Source of the DNA: an uncultured bacterium
GTDB taxonomy: Bacteria > Bacteroidota > Ignavibacteria > Ignavibacteriales > Melioribacteraceae
NCBI GenBank assembly: GCA_937936675.1
Contig: CALDDL010000153.1
Coordinates: forward strand, 1-45,198
Direction: 5' to 3'
DNA: 45,198 nucleotides
Both the position numbers and the translations under genes were made by a program. This document shows, one piece after another, positions 34,234 through 43,155 of this stretch. The number at the start of each line of letters is the position of its first letter. Position 1 is the stretch's first letter. The notes beneath the pieces are model-generated. The model saw only the letters and a program-made list of their open reading frames with translations. It ran no database searches and was not told the DNA's origin.

Positions 34234-35027
34234 TGAACAAACTTCAAAAGATAATCGAAATTAAAAAAGAAGAAGTAAAAAAACTTAGAAGCGAATTTAG
34301 CATTAGTCGTTTCTCCGATTTAGAATTCTTTGATAAAAAATGTATTGATTTTCGTTCTGCATTAGTACGAGATAATCGGCTAGGATTAATTGCCGAAATT
34401 AAAAAAGCAAGTCCGTCTAAAGGCGTAATAAGAGATGATTTTAATCATATTAAAATAGCGGAAGAATATTTCAAAGGCGGGACAGATGCAATATCCATTC
34501 TTACAGATAAAAAATTTTTTCAGGGTAGTATTTCCTTTCTGAATGATATAGCTAAATTTAAAGAAGCACCTCTTTTGAGAAAGGATTTTATTATAGATGA
34601 ATATCAAGTTTTTGAGGCAAAGGCAAATGGTGCGGATGCAATTTTATTAATATCCGAAACGCTCTCTAAAATGCAAATTAATGAGCTAACTCATGCAGCA
34701 ATTGAATTAGGATTGGCAGTCTTACTTGAAGTACATTCTAAAGTTCAGTTAGTAAAAATCGATTTCAAACTCAATAAAATAATCGGGATTAATAATCGTA
34801 ATCTAGAAGATTTTTCGACTGACTTAAAAACAACAGAAAACGTAATTAAATCAATACCGAATGATATCGTAATAGTTTCAGAGAGCGGAATAAAGAGAAA
34901 AGAGGATCTTCAATATATAAGGGATGCCGGTGCTTCTGCGGCTCTTGTGGGCGAACATTTTATGACGAAAGAAAATTTATACGAAAGTTTATCTGAATTT
35001 AAAGAATGGATTAACGAAATTGGATAA
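34233..35027 (+). CDS. trpC: Indole-3-glycerol phosphate synthase
   Basis: Ring-closure step from CdRP to indole-glycerol phosphate. A 264-residue TIM barrel with the substrate loop IAEIKKASPSKG, LLRKDFIIDEYQ, GINNRNLEDFSTDL and VSESGI. Stand-alone (not fused to TrpF). Its ATG overlaps the trpD stop by one base. Confidence 0.96.
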   Translation: MNKLQKIIEIKKEEVKKLRSEFSISRFSDLEFFDKKCIDFRSALVRDNRLGLIAEIKKASPSKGVIRDDFNHIKIAEEYFKGGTDAISILTDKKFFQGSISFLNDIAKFKEAPLLRKDFIIDEYQVFEAKANGADAILLISETLSKMQINELTHAAIELGLAVLLEVHSKVQLVKIDFKLNKIIGINNRNLEDFSTDLKTTENVIKSIPNDIVIVSESGIKRKEDLQYIRDAGASAALVGEHFMTKENLYESLSEFKEWINEIG

Positions 35028-35056
35028 TTAAATTCAGACTTAATGAAGGGAAAAAA

Positions 35057-35905
35057 ATGAAAGTAAAAATATGCGGTATAACAAATATTACTGATGCAAT
35101 TTATTGCGTTGAGTGCGGAGCTGATGCGCTCGGATTTATGCTCTATAAAGGGAGCAAAAGATATATCGATATTTTTACGGCACAAAATATTCTTAAAGAA
35201 GTTTCTCCTTTTACCATGAAAATAGGTGTTTTTGTAAATGAGAAACCGAGGATTGTCAATCTCATTGCGGAGGAATTAGGACTAAATGCGGTACAGCTTC
35301 ATGGAGATGAAACTCCGCAAGTTACAGATGATATTAATTTCCCGATTATTAAGGCATTCCGTACAAATAAGAATTTTGATTTTTCGATCGTTGAAAGATT
35401 TCAGGGGATAATTCCTATGTTTGATTCGGATCCGGCAGCAGTTGTAATGAGTAAATCTATCTCGTTAAATGAAAAGGAATTAAAAGCGGGAAGAAACAGA
35501 GAGGAGGGCGAAGATGCCGGTGGTAGAAAAGGCGGAAAAAGATCCCTAAGTTCCGAACTTGAAAGTAGTGGAACGTTAAGCAGTAAACTTGGTGTCGGAA
35601 GTAGCAAAAAGAATATCAGTGCCTCTGATGTAAAAGTAAGCAAAAGGCGGAGTGGAAGTGATGAAATCAAAGGAAATAATTTTGGCGGTACAGGAAAAAC
35701 TTTTGATTGGAATATTATTCCGGAAGAATATAGAAGGTATTCTATAATTGCCGGCGGAATTGGAATTGATAATATCGAAAGATTGATAAATGAGATTAAC
35801 CCTTCTGCCATTGATCTTTCTTCTTCCTTAGAATCACATCCCGGAAAAAAAGATCATACAAAAGTAAAAGCATTTTTTGAAAAATTGAACGAACTAAAAG
35901 AATAA
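35057..35905 (+). CDS. trpF: Phosphoribosylanthranilate isomerase with a large internal insertion
   Basis: Amadori isomerase acting before TrpC. The conserved TIM barrel is present: catalytic Cys6 in KICGIT, LGFMLYKGSKRYI, AVQLHGDE, Asp123 in MFDSD, the phosphate loop GGTGKTFDW (210-218), IAGGIG and DLSSSLESHPGKKD. The protein is 282 residues against about 205 for the family. The excess is a Ser/Gly/Lys/Glu-rich stretch, about residues 126-207, placed exactly between the catalytic Asp strand and the GGTGK loop. All catalytic motifs remain in one open frame, so it is probably functional, with the insert as a disordered loop at the active-site face. AGGGA precedes the ATG; 29 bases after trpC. 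Confidence 0.93.
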   Translation: MKVKICGITNITDAIYCVECGADALGFMLYKGSKRYIDIFTAQNILKEVSPFTMKIGVFVNEKPRIVNLIAEELGLNAVQLHGDETPQVTDDINFPIIKAFRTNKNFDFSIVERFQGIIPMFDSDPAAVVMSKSISLNEKELKAGRNREEGEDAGGRKGGKRSLSSELESSGTLSSKLGVGSSKKNISASDVKVSKRRSGSDEIKGNNFGGTGKTFDWNIIPEEYRRYSIIAGGIGIDNIERLINEINPSAIDLSSSLESHPGKKDHTKVKAFFEKLNELKE

Positions 35906-35991
35906 TAAATCGTAAGTAGAATAGACAGGCAATCGAATATTACTGAAGTAAATAAACCATTTATTGAATAAGGAATAATAAATAAAATATT

Positions 35992-37200
35992 ATGACGACT
36001 ATTAAAGAATATAATTATCCAGATACTAAAGGAAAATATGGTGAATATGGAGGACAGTTTGTTCCCGAAACATTAATTCATTCGCTCAATGAATTGGAGC
36101 AGGCATATAATGAAGCGAAGAATGACCCTGATTTTATTGATGAATTAAATAGTCTCCAGAAGGAATATAACGGAAGAGAAACACCTTTGACTTATGCCAG
36201 AAGATTAACGGAATATTATGGCAAAGGGAAAATATATTTAAAGAGGGAAGACCTCTGCCATACAGGAGCACATAAATTAAATAATGCACTCGGACAGATT
36301 TTATTAGCGAAAAGACTCGGTAAAAAAAGAATAATTGCAGAAACCGGTGCGGGACAGCATGGAGTTGCCGCTGCGACTGTTTGTGCCAAGTTCGGTTTGA
36401 AGTGTGTTGTGTATATGGGAGAAATTGATACCGAACGTCAGCAATTAAATGTATTCCGAATGAAGATGCTCGGTGCTGAAGTAGTACCCGTTACATCGGG
36501 AAGCAAAACTCTAAAAGATGCCACAAATGAAGCGATTCGTGATTGGGTGGCAAATGTTAATGATACTCACTATATCATCGGTTCGGTGGTTGGACCTCAT
36601 CCTTATCCAATGATTGTTCGTGATTTCCAATCGATTATTGGTATAGAAACAAAAGCGCAGGTATTAGCTAAGGAAAATAAAATGCCTAATTATATTGTGG
36701 CTTGCGTAGGTGGCGGATCGAATGCTATTGGTATTTTTTATCCATTCATTAATGAAGCTACAAAATTAATCGGTGTAGAGGCTGCGGGTTTTGGAATCGA
36801 TTCGGGAAAGCACGGCGCTACTTTAACGGTAGGTGATCCGGGTGTTTTTCATGGAATGAAAACTTATCTGCTTCAAGATTGTGATGGGCAGGTATTGGAA
36901 GCTCATTCAATTTCGGCGGGACTAGATTATCCGGGAGTCGGACCCGAACATAGTTCGTTAAAAGATTTAAAACTTGCCGAATACATCTCTATTACAGATG
37001 ATGAAGCCTTGGAGGCGGTGAAACTGCTTTCGCAAATGGAAGGAATTTTGCCTGCATTAGAAACCGCTCATGCAGTGGCTTATCTTAAATACCTGATGCC
37101 CGAAACTAAAAAGAGCGATGTGATAGTAGTAAATATTAGCGGAAGAGGTGATAAGGATTTGAATACAATTATTGAAAGATTGGGGAGTGAATTTAAATGA
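35992..37200 (+). CDS. trpB: Tryptophan synthase beta subunit
   Basis: PLP enzyme that condenses indole with serine. 402 residues, TrpB1 type, with PLP-Lys95 in HTGAHKLNNA, catalytic Glu115 in AETGAGQHG, the phosphate clamp GGGSNAIG and SAGLDYPGVGPEHS. Lies 86 bases after trpF, the largest gap in the operon, and overlaps trpA by 4 bases, as usual for the complex. Confidence 0.97.
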   Translation: MTTIKEYNYPDTKGKYGEYGGQFVPETLIHSLNELEQAYNEAKNDPDFIDELNSLQKEYNGRETPLTYARRLTEYYGKGKIYLKREDLCHTGAHKLNNALGQILLAKRLGKKRIIAETGAGQHGVAAATVCAKFGLKCVVYMGEIDTERQQLNVFRMKMLGAEVVPVTSGSKTLKDATNEAIRDWVANVNDTHYIIGSVVGPHPYPMIVRDFQSIIGIETKAQVLAKENKMPNYIVACVGGGSNAIGIFYPFINEATKLIGVEAAGFGIDSGKHGATLTVGDPGVFHGMKTYLLQDCDGQVLEAHSISAGLDYPGVGPEHSSLKDLKLAEYISITDDEALEAVKLLSQMEGILPALETAHAVAYLKYLMPETKKSDVIVVNISGRGDKDLNTIIERLGSEFK

Positions 37201-37973
37201 AAATTTCGGAGTATATAGATTCGGTAAATAAAGCTCGAAAAGTACTTTCAATTTTTTTAACTGCGGGTTTTCCGAATAAAGAAAAGTTTGTTGATACTGC
37301 ACTTTCAGTTTTAGATTCCGGTGCTGATATGCTTGAAATTGGAATCCCGTTTTCCGATCCATTGGCAGATGGGCACGTAATTCAGGAATCATCTTTTGAT
37401 GCCTTAAAGCAAGGTGTTAAGATGAAAGATGTTTTTTCTTATACTGAAGCGATAGCAAAGAAAACAGATAAACCGATTGTACTAATGGGCTATGCAAATC
37501 CAATAATGAAATATGGAAAAAATAATTTTGCAAAAGATGCAATTAATTGCGGGGCAAAGGGATTGATTGTGCCCGATGTACCGATTAATGAATATGATGA
37601 TTTTATAAATGAAAGTTATAATGATTTAGAAATTGTATTGCTTACCACTCCCACTTCAGATGAAGAACGAATTAAATTGATTGATAAGAAAAGCCGCGGA
37701 TTTATTTATTGCGTAAGCATAACTGGAACAACGGGAGTAAAAACTAAGTTTGATGAATCGGTTTATAAAAATATTGAGAGAACATATAAGACAATTAAAA
37801 ATAATAAAATGCTCATCGGTTTCGGAATATCGAAACCGGAAGACGTAACACGGTTTTACGATTATTGCGATGGAGTGATAATCGGAAGTGCGGTAATAAA
37901 TTCATTGAGGTATGATGACGAAAAACATTCTGCCACATTAAAATTGATCTCTTCAATAAGCGATGTGTGTTAG
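37197..37973 (+). CDS. trpA: Tryptophan synthase alpha subunit
   Basis: Cleaves indole-glycerol phosphate to indole, which is channelled to TrpB. A 258-residue TIM barrel with the catalytic acids Glu47 (MLEIGIPFSDP) and Asp58 (PLADGHVIQ), and the phosphate site GFGISKPEDV. The usual DGPxIQ reads DGHVIQ here, a minor change next to the catalytic Asp. Last gene of the trp operon; no good terminator hairpin was seen after it. Confidence 0.96.
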   Translation: MKISEYIDSVNKARKVLSIFLTAGFPNKEKFVDTALSVLDSGADMLEIGIPFSDPLADGHVIQESSFDALKQGVKMKDVFSYTEAIAKKTDKPIVLMGYANPIMKYGKNNFAKDAINCGAKGLIVPDVPINEYDDFINESYNDLEIVLLTTPTSDEERIKLIDKKSRGFIYCVSITGTTGVKTKFDESVYKNIERTYKTIKNNKMLIGFGISKPEDVTRFYDYCDGVIIGSAVINSLRYDDEKHSATLKLISSISDVC

Positions 37974-38049
37974 AGTAGAAAAAATGCGTTCCCTTTTTAT
38001 GGACTTATCATCTATTACAATTTATTTATAGCATTCGAGCGGTGCATCT

Positions 38050-38394
38050 TTATGTATAATCACTCTCTTCTTCATTGAAGGAATTATTTTTTACTTCCCA
38101 ATCAATACCATCGCAAGGAATATAATTTCGAGTAGGATGTTTATCATATTTAAGGCACAAGACCGCCGTCTCATTAAAATGTTTGCATGATGAACAGAGT
38201 GTATCGGAAATCACTTCCGTATTCGCTTCCATAAACTGTCGGTATTGAATATATGCAGGATGAATAATAACTCCATAGACCGTTAATGCGAGAAAAGTCC
38301 ACCAATACTTATATTCCAAATAGCCGGATAGAATCCAGAGAGCCGGAATTAAGATTGCCGTCCTAATAATACCCCAAAAAATAATGTGTCCCAA
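38050..38394 (-). CDS. Small membrane protein with a four-cysteine C-terminal domain
   Basis: Not recognised as a named family. 114 residues: two membrane segments (about 5-25 and 32-48), then a soluble part with cysteines at about 67, 70, 80 and 93 (CSSC, then single Cys, then PCDG), a pattern that could bind zinc or an iron-sulfur cluster. The start is a TTG at 38394 with AGGAG four bases before it. Single gene, divergent from the glycosyltransferase at 38450 and convergent with trpA. Function unknown. Confidence 0.7.
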   Translation of the reverse strand: MGHIIFWGIIRTAILIPALWILSGYLEYKYWWTFLALTVYGVIIHPAYIQYRQFMEANTEVISDTLCSSCKHFNETAVLCLKYDKHPTRNYIPCDGIDWEVKNNSFNEEESDYT

Positions 38395-38405
38395 ACCGCT
38401 CCTAA

Positions 38406-38437
38406 ATTGATTTTACCCTTGTATTAGTTTAATTTTG
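38406..38437 (+). promoter_or_regulatory. Bacteroidota-type promoter of the glycosyltransferase cluster
   Basis: ATTG (38406-38409), 20 bases, TAATTTTG (38430-38437). The -7 box is an exact match to TAnnTTTG, the primary-sigma consensus known from Bacteroidota. It ends 12 bases before the first ATG of the downstream gene. Confidence 0.6.
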
Positions 38438-38449
38438 AATATAATATGA

Positions 38450-39523
38450 ATGAACATGGATAATATGTTGGAAAACTCGCCTAAACAGGAAAATACCCCG
38501 AAATCGGGGAACAAGCGTTATTATAATAGAAAAAAATACTATCATAAAAATAGAAATAGAGAAGATAGACCGTTACAAAATATAACAAAAGTTAATTGTA
38601 AAAAAGTATCTATTCTTATTCCTCTCCTAAATGAAGAAGAATCTCTTAGACCATTGCATACAGAAATTGTAAAAGTATTAAAATCGATTAACTGCGATTA
38701 CGAAATATTCTTCGTTGATGATGGCAGTACTGATAGATCGCTTGAGATAATTAAAGAGTTGGCAAAGACGAATACAAAAGTTAAATATATCAGTTTCAAG
38801 AAAAATTACGGTAAATCGGCAGCACTTCATTTTGGGTTTAAGCATGTAACGGGTGATTCAGTAATTACGATGGATGCTGATCTGCAGGATGATCCTGAAG
38901 AGATACCGAATTTACTACTTAAGCTTGATGAAGGTTACGATATGGTCTCGGGATGGAAAAAGCTCCGATTCGATCCATTCATTAAAAAATATTCATCACG
39001 CTTTTTTAATTATGTTACGGGATTAATGAGCGGAATTAAAATTCATGATTTTAATTGCGGACTTAAGGCATATAGAAAACCGGTAGTGGAAAACATTAAT
39101 GTATATGGTGAGCTTCACCGATATATACCGGTACTTGCAGATTGGAAAGGTTTTTCGGTAACAGAAATAGTAGTAAAACATCATCCGCGCAGATATGGAA
39201 AAACTAAGTTTGGAATTTCCCGCTTTTTTAAAGGGTTCGTTGATTTAATTACAGTCTTATTTACAACCCGATATATACGCCGACCGATGCACTTATTTGG
39301 ATTTCTTGGATTTTTTACTACAATTCTCGGATTTGTAATAAGCGGATATTTAACTTATGAAAAAATCTTTTTCGATAAACCATTAAGCAACCGTCCGTTA
39401 TTGTTTCTCGGAATGCTCTTGATTATTGTAGGTGTGCAATTTTTTGCCGTTGGATTATTAGGAGAAATTATGGTGCATAATTTCCGAAACGACGAAGAAT
39501 TTGTAATTAAAGATAAAAAGTAG
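38450..39523 (+). CDS. GT2-family glycosyltransferase with C-terminal membrane anchor (GtrB/DPM-like)
   Basis: 357 residues. A GT-A domain (about 52-270) with ILIPLLNEEESL, VDDGSTDRS, the metal-binding MDADLQDDPEE (DAD at 142-144), DFNCGLKAYRK, and an RxYGKTKFG block. Two membrane helices (about 283-308 and 318-345) follow, as in dolichol/undecaprenyl-phosphate hexosyltransferases. These transfer a sugar from a nucleotide to a lipid phosphate at the cytoplasmic membrane. The first 50 residues are an unusual basic, Asn/Tyr/Lys/Arg-rich extension. First gene of the surface-polysaccharide cluster; 8 bases before the next. Confidence 0.92.
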   Translation: MNMDNMLENSPKQENTPKSGNKRYYNRKKYYHKNRNREDRPLQNITKVNCKKVSILIPLLNEEESLRPLHTEIVKVLKSINCDYEIFFVDDGSTDRSLEIIKELAKTNTKVKYISFKKNYGKSAALHFGFKHVTGDSVITMDADLQDDPEEIPNLLLKLDEGYDMVSGWKKLRFDPFIKKYSSRFFNYVTGLMSGIKIHDFNCGLKAYRKPVVENINVYGELHRYIPVLADWKGFSVTEIVVKHHPRRYGKTKFGISRFFKGFVDLITVLFTTRYIRRPMHLFGFLGFFTTILGFVISGYLTYEKIFFDKPLSNRPLLFLGMLLIIVGVQFFAVGLLGEIMVHNFRNDEEFVIKDKK

Positions 39524-39531
39524 CATCATAA

Positions 39532-40641
39532 ATGAAGATAACGATTATTTCTCCCGTATATCCGTATAGGGGAGGCATTGCCGATTTTTCGGGTTTACTT
39601 TATAAACATCTAAGCGAACTTCACGAAGTTAATGTAATTACATTTAGTAGATTATATCCTTCATTTTTATTTCCGGGTAAAACTCAGTTCACAAACGATC
39701 CTAATGAAAATAATGTCAGTTCAGAGAAACTAATTGATTCAATTAATCCGATTAGCTGGATTCGAGTTGGAAAGAAAATTAAAGAAAGCAAACCTGATAT
39801 AACAATCATTGCATATTGGATGCCTTTCTTTGCATTTTGCTATGGTATTATAGCAAAGTTAATTAAGCAAAATAAAAGGACGAAAGTAGTACTTCTTTGT
39901 CATAATGTTCTACCTCACGAAAAGAAGTTTTATGATAAAACCGTAACAAAATTTTTATTTAATAAAGCAGATTATTTTGTACTGCTTTCAAAATATAGCC
40001 AAAGCGAGCTCAATAAAATAATGCCGGAGGCAAATTACAAAGTATTGTTTCATCCTTTATATTCAGTATTTGGAAGCAGTATAGGAAAAAATGAAGCACA
40101 AATAAAATTACATATCCCGGCGGGTAAAACAATTTTATTCTTTGGAATAATTAGAGATTATAAGGGTTTAGATATACTAATTGAGGCATTGGCAAAAACA
40201 AAAGATATAAGATTAATAATTGCCGGCGAATTTTATTCTAAGAGAGAAAAGTATATCTCCATAATAGAAAATCTTAATTTGAGTAAGAGAATTATTTTCA
40301 AGGATAGTTTTATTCCGGCAGAAGAAGTAAAGTATGTTTTCTCGGCTGCCGATGCAGTAATATTACCATACCGAGAAGCCACACAAAGCGGTATATTACA
40401 GATTGCATTTAATTTTCATAAACCCGTAATTGCATCCGATTGCGGCGGACTTGCGGAATTGATTACAAACGGCGAGACGGGAATAATAGTTAAAGAAAAT
40501 ACACCCGAAAAATTAGCAGAGGCAATAAATGATTTTTATGAAAATAATTATCAAGAAATATTCGCTGAAAATATAAAAAGTGAAAATGAAAAATATAGCT
40601 GGAGCAATTTTGTCTCCGGTTTAATAAAATTTGTTAGTTAG
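39532..40641 (+). CDS. GT4-family glycosyltransferase
   Basis: 369 residues, GT-B fold. The N-terminal acceptor domain opens with ISPVYPYRGGIADFS; the donor domain has ILFFGIIRDYKGLDIL and the nucleotide-sugar region PYREATQSGILQIAF, followed by KPVIASDCGGLAELI. The first Glu of the usual EX7E motif is present; the second is not in its usual form. Cytoplasmic, adding sugars to a lipid-linked glycan. Within the cluster, 15 bases before the next gene. Confidence 0.88.
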   Translation: MKITIISPVYPYRGGIADFSGLLYKHLSELHEVNVITFSRLYPSFLFPGKTQFTNDPNENNVSSEKLIDSINPISWIRVGKKIKESKPDITIIAYWMPFFAFCYGIIAKLIKQNKRTKVVLLCHNVLPHEKKFYDKTVTKFLFNKADYFVLLSKYSQSELNKIMPEANYKVLFHPLYSVFGSSIGKNEAQIKLHIPAGKTILFFGIIRDYKGLDILIEALAKTKDIRLIIAGEFYSKREKYISIIENLNLSKRIIFKDSFIPAEEVKYVFSAADAVILPYREATQSGILQIAFNFHKPVIASDCGGLAELITNGETGIIVKENTPEKLAEAINDFYENNYQEIFAENIKSENEKYSWSNFVSGLIKFVS

Positions 40642-40656
40642 AATTAAGAGGATAAA

Positions 40657-43155
40657 ATGGCAAAAAAGAATATTGGGAAAAAAATTGAAGAGCCTTCTTT
40701 TTCAATAGAAAAATATATCCCGTCTAAGTATCACAATCTATTTGCAGTTGTATTAATCGTAATAATCTTTTTAGCTTATTTCTCACCAATATATTTTGGC
40801 GGAAAGACTTACCAATCGACAGATATAGTTACAATAAAAAGTATGAAAACATTTGTCGAAAAAGATAGGACTGGATTTTCTCTTTGGAATCCATATCTAT
40901 TTTATGGGATGCCTGCTTATGCAACGGGTACAGAATTTAGATGGTGGGATTTTATAGGCGGAATTTATTCTTATGGAAAATATCTTTTCGGTCAACTCTT
41001 TAGTGTGGATTATGCTGCCAACACTTTGAATCTTATTTTGATTGCGCTTACTTCATTCTTCTTTATGCGTTCTGTGGGAGGGGGGCTATTCACGAGCTTA
41101 TTTGTAGGGATTTCCACGGCATTTAGTACCGGTATTCTCCTCTTTATAATGATTGGACATATTACTAAAATGATCTCTCTGGCTGCGTTCCCGATTATCT
41201 TAATGATGCTCTTGCGGTTCAATAAAAAAATTAAACTCCTCGATTTTGTATTAATGACGGCATTTATGCACTTCGTTGTTCTCGGTGCTCACGTTCAAAT
41301 TATCTATTATATTTTCTTAACAGTTGGTGTTTATTATCTATTCTATTTTGCTCATTATTTAATTAAAAAAGAAAAAGAACAGGTAAAGCAGTTATTGAAG
41401 TCGGCAGGGGCATTTGCCGCAGCGGTTGTAATTGCTATGTCGTTATCAGCCGATAGCTATGCATCTCTTTGGGAATATAATCCTTATTCTACTCGTACGG
41501 CTAAAAGTGTTTTAGAGCAATCCGGCGGAAAAGTTCAAAGTGATTCCGAATTTTATGAGTATGCAACTAATTGGTCGTTTTCTCCTCAGGAGATTATGAC
41601 TTTTGTCGTTCCTTCTTATTACGGATTCGGTAATGTGATGTACCAAGGACCGCTTACGAATAATCAAGAAGTAAAAGTAAATACTTATTTCGGTCAGATG
41701 CCTTTCGTGGATGTAGCAATGTATATGGGCATTGTGGTTTTCATTCTTGCTCTTTTGGGAATATTTCTTAATTGGAAAAAGCCATTTATTCGTTTTTTGG
41801 CTTTGGTAAATGTCTTGTATCTCATTGCATCATTCGGCAGGAATTTTTCATTCCTTTTTGATTTTATGTTTCATTATCTGCCATTTTTCGATAAGTTCAG
41901 AGTACCTTCAATGATACTTACAATGATGCAGATGACATTCCCGATACTTGCAGGTTTTGCAATTATGAAGGTTATTGAACTCAAAAATTCGGGTGATATA
42001 AAAATTATTAAGATTGTAAAAAATGGAATGTATCTCTTTGCGGGATTATTTATTGCGGTTTTACTTCTTAGTTCTCCGATATCAACATGGTTTATCGGAC
42101 ATATAGAAGCTGCAGGTGAAAAAGGAACTCGATATTCACAGATTTATGATTTTATGGCATCGATGTTTACAACCGATCTAATAATTAATATGCTTCTCGC
42201 TACATTGACTTTCGGAGCGGCTTATCTATTTCTTATCAAAAAGATTTCACGCGAACTTTTTGTTGTCGGATTAATTCTTTTTACTATGATAGATCTCTTT
42301 CGAGTAGGTTCGCGCGGCACTCATTATGATGATAATGAAGATTTTAAAAATACATTTAATATGCCTGATTATATTAGTGTTATTAAAGAACAAAAAGATA
42401 CTTCACCCTATAGGATAGTAAATTTTAAGCAGGGAGCACTCGGTTCGGTTCAGGCGAATTCTAATTTTAATGTTTATTTTCTTGAGCAAGATATGAGCGG
42501 TTATTCGGCAGTTAAACCACGATCCTATCAAGATATCATGGATGTAGTCGGACCGGTTAATCCAACTTTATGGCGAATGACAAACGTAAAATATCTAGCG
42601 TTCGATCAAGAAGTTCCATTTGAAGGATTTTCAAAACTCTATTCTGCCGAAAAATCTTTTGTTTATAGAAATGATCAAGTGCTTCCGAGAGCATTCTTTG
42701 TTGATACAATTGCAACGGCAGAGCCGATTGCAATCTTGAATGCAATAAAAGAGAATAAATTTGACCCGAAGCATAAGGCATTCGTTACGGGGGAAGAATT
42801 GAAAGTTGATAAACCCGATTCCACCTCTTATGTAAATATTGTCGATTATGATGAAGCATCAATTAAATTAGATGTAAAAGCGAGCGGGAATAATTTTTTA
42901 TTCCTTAGCGATACATACTATCCTAAAGGTTGGAGCGCCCTTATAGACGGAAATGAAACTAAAATATATCGGACTAATCACGGCTTCCGCGGAATAATAG
43001 TTCCGGTTGGTGAGCATAAAATCGAGTTTATTTATAGTCCCGACAGTTTTGTTTATGGAAGATATGCTTCGCTTGGCTTGAATATTTTATTAATCGGACT
43101 TTTTATTTTTGCGCTAGTAAAAGAGAAAAAGAAAACAACGGAAAGCAATGCGTAA
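40657..43155 (+). CDS. YfhO-family multi-pass membrane protein
   Basis: 832 residues with about a dozen membrane segments and large extracytoplasmic loops. It begins with a cytoplasmic Lys-rich tail and a first helix (about 29-48), followed by a loop (YQSTDIVTIKS, LWNPYLFYGMPAY) characteristic of the family. The C-terminal extracytoplasmic part contains YYPKGWSALIDG and VPVGEHKIEFIY, the conserved YfhO ending. YfhO proteins are GT-C-like and glycosylate cell-surface polymers, for example lipoteichoic acid in Firmicutes. The substrate here is unknown. AGAGGA precedes the ATG; overlaps the flippase gene by 8 bases. Confidence 0.86.
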   Translation: MAKKNIGKKIEEPSFSIEKYIPSKYHNLFAVVLIVIIFLAYFSPIYFGGKTYQSTDIVTIKSMKTFVEKDRTGFSLWNPYLFYGMPAYATGTEFRWWDFIGGIYSYGKYLFGQLFSVDYAANTLNLILIALTSFFFMRSVGGGLFTSLFVGISTAFSTGILLFIMIGHITKMISLAAFPIILMMLLRFNKKIKLLDFVLMTAFMHFVVLGAHVQIIYYIFLTVGVYYLFYFAHYLIKKEKEQVKQLLKSAGAFAAAVVIAMSLSADSYASLWEYNPYSTRTAKSVLEQSGGKVQSDSEFYEYATNWSFSPQEIMTFVVPSYYGFGNVMYQGPLTNNQEVKVNTYFGQMPFVDVAMYMGIVVFILALLGIFLNWKKPFIRFLALVNVLYLIASFGRNFSFLFDFMFHYLPFFDKFRVPSMILTMMQMTFPILAGFAIMKVIELKNSGDIKIIKIVKNGMYLFAGLFIAVLLLSSPISTWFIGHIEAAGEKGTRYSQIYDFMASMFTTDLIINMLLATLTFGAAYLFLIKKISRELFVVGLILFTMIDLFRVGSRGTHYDDNEDFKNTFNMPDYISVIKEQKDTSPYRIVNFKQGALGSVQANSNFNVYFLEQDMSGYSAVKPRSYQDIMDVVGPVNPTLWRMTNVKYLAFDQEVPFEGFSKLYSAEKSFVYRNDQVLPRAFFVDTIATAEPIAILNAIKENKFDPKHKAFVTGEELKVDKPDSTSYVNIVDYDEASIKLDVKASGNNFLFLSDTYYPKGWSALIDGNETKIYRTNHGFRGIIVPVGEHKIEFIYSPDSFVYGRYASLGLNILLIGLFIFALVKEKKKTTESNA

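Noticed and set aside
35401..35811. 136-codon antisense ORF across the TrpF insert
   Set aside because: Pro/Ser/Leu-rich mirror of a low-complexity purine-rich stretch; no start signals and no domain.
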